This document shows, piece after piece, positions 61,706 to 61,994 of a DNA stretch of 61,994 nucleotides (positions within the stretch are counted from its first letter, which is position 1; the number at the start of each line of letters is the position of its first letter). The notes under the pieces are model-generated. The model saw only the letters and a program-made list of their open reading frames with translations. It searched no databases and was not told where the DNA came from. The DNA lies in assembly GCF_030711595.1 (NCBI RefSeq), contig NZ_JAUJUJ010000007.1:48691-110684 (forward strand), written 5' to 3'. Origin of the DNA: Stenotrophomonas sp. YIM B06876 (lineage in GTDB: Bacteria > Pseudomonadota > Gammaproteobacteria > Xanthomonadales > Xanthomonadaceae). A program made the position numbers and the translations under genes.

Positions 61706-61994
61706 ATGGCCACCGAAGTCAAAGTTCCGGTACTGCCCGAATCCGTATCCGACGCCACCATCGCCACCTGGCACAAGAAGGTCGGTGACGCCGTCAAGCG
61801 TGACGAGAACCTGCTCGACCTGGAAACCGACAAGGTCGTGCTGGAAGTGCCGGCGCCGGTTGATGGCGTGCTGAAGGAAATCAAGTTCCAGGAAGGCGAT
61901 ACCGTCACCTCGAACCAGATCCTGGCCATCATCGAAGCAGGCGCGGTCGCCGCTGCGCCGGCACCGGCCGCCGCGGAGGCGCCGAAGGCCGCTG
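61706..61994 (+). CDS. sucB: Dihydrolipoyl succinyltransferase (E2), 5' part only
   Basis: Core acyltransferase of the 2-oxoglutarate dehydrogenase complex; only about the first 96 codons lie in the window. These hold the lipoyl domain ([20 protein letters not shown]), with the lipoylated lysine in [13 protein letters not shown] near residue 43, and the start of an alanine/proline linker ([15 protein letters not shown]). AGGAAG lies eight bases before the ATG. It follows sucA by 41 bp in the usual sucAB order; the gene continues past the right edge. Confidence 0.96.
   Translation, partial: MATEVKVPVLPESVSDATIATWHKKVGDAVKRDENLLDLETDKVVLEVPAPVDGVLKEIKFQEGDTVTSNQILAIIEAGAVAAAPAPAAAEAPKAA

Overview
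The window looks like core chromosome of a GC-rich gammaproteobacterium of the Xanthomonadaceae (Stenotrophomonas / Xanthomonas / Pseudoxanthomonas group). The evidence is the smc-zipA-ligA order, a kynurenine-route gene trio (3-hydroxyanthranilate dioxygenase, kynureninase, kynurenine monooxygenase), methionine synthase split into two genes behind an ArsR-methyltransferase fusion, a very large (1659 aa) NAD-glutamate dehydrogenase, and a YtrA-type GntR/ABC operon. No rRNA, tRNA, phage, transposase, insertion sequence or CRISPR array was seen. Genes are densely packed, often with ATGA stop/start overlaps, and both ends cut a gene (ligA on the left, sucB on the right).

Layout. 1-6.7 kb (minus): ligA (3' end missing), zipA, smc: chromosome maintenance and division. 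6.9-8.9 kb (minus): rpsF-rpsR-rplI with a strong terminator, then an A-type iron-sulfur carrier. 9.0-12.0 kb (plus): asnS, two small unknown genes and a beta carbonic anhydrase. 12.0-15.3 kb (plus): nbaC-kynU-kmo, which turn kynurenine into the quinolinate precursor used for NAD. 15.4-17.5 kb (plus): sbcB and a DUF2461 gene, facing sbcCD (minus, 17.7-22.3 kb); between them lies a tandem array of 21-bp hairpin units. 22.5-26.6 kb: a DUF2939 gene, a probable trimethylamine monooxygenase with a long leader, a 5'-nucleotidase and nadK. 26.8-31.7 kb (minus): NAD-glutamate dehydrogenase.

31.7-32.6 kb holds no clear intact gene; it has an inverted repeat and possibly a decayed regulator ahead of a two-gene RND efflux operon (32.6-37.0 kb, plus). 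37.1-38.3 kb (minus): acyl-CoA dehydrogenase. 38.4-43.1 kb (plus): the ArsR-methyltransferase gene and both halves of methionine synthase, preceded by a 28-bp dyad that covers the promoter and ribosome binding site; this looks like a self-controlled methionine/SAM-cycle operon. 43.4-44.6 kb: an MFS transporter. 44.6-48.5 kb (minus): glutathione peroxidase, a periplasmic FKBP isomerase, ugd, slyX and a YaiL-like gene.

48.6-53.1 kb (plus): an operon with a strong promoter overlapped by a GGTG-N16-CACC dyad. It encodes a small possible lipoprotein, a YtrA-type GntR regulator, an ABC ATPase, a permease, a secreted DUF4097 repeat protein and two related lipoproteins. 53.2-56.1 kb: fumC and purB, divergent members of one enzyme superfamily. 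56.3-58.7 kb: a RoxA-like ribosomal oxygenase overlapping a two-domain GNAT protein. 58.8 kb to the end: sucA-sucB of the 2-oxoglutarate dehydrogenase complex.

Most of the window is ordinary housekeeping sequence. The parts most worth a second look are the 21-bp hairpin array beside sbcC, the two operator-like dyads (metH and YtrA operons), the trimethylamine monooxygenase with its structured leader, and the empty 31.7-32.6 kb region.
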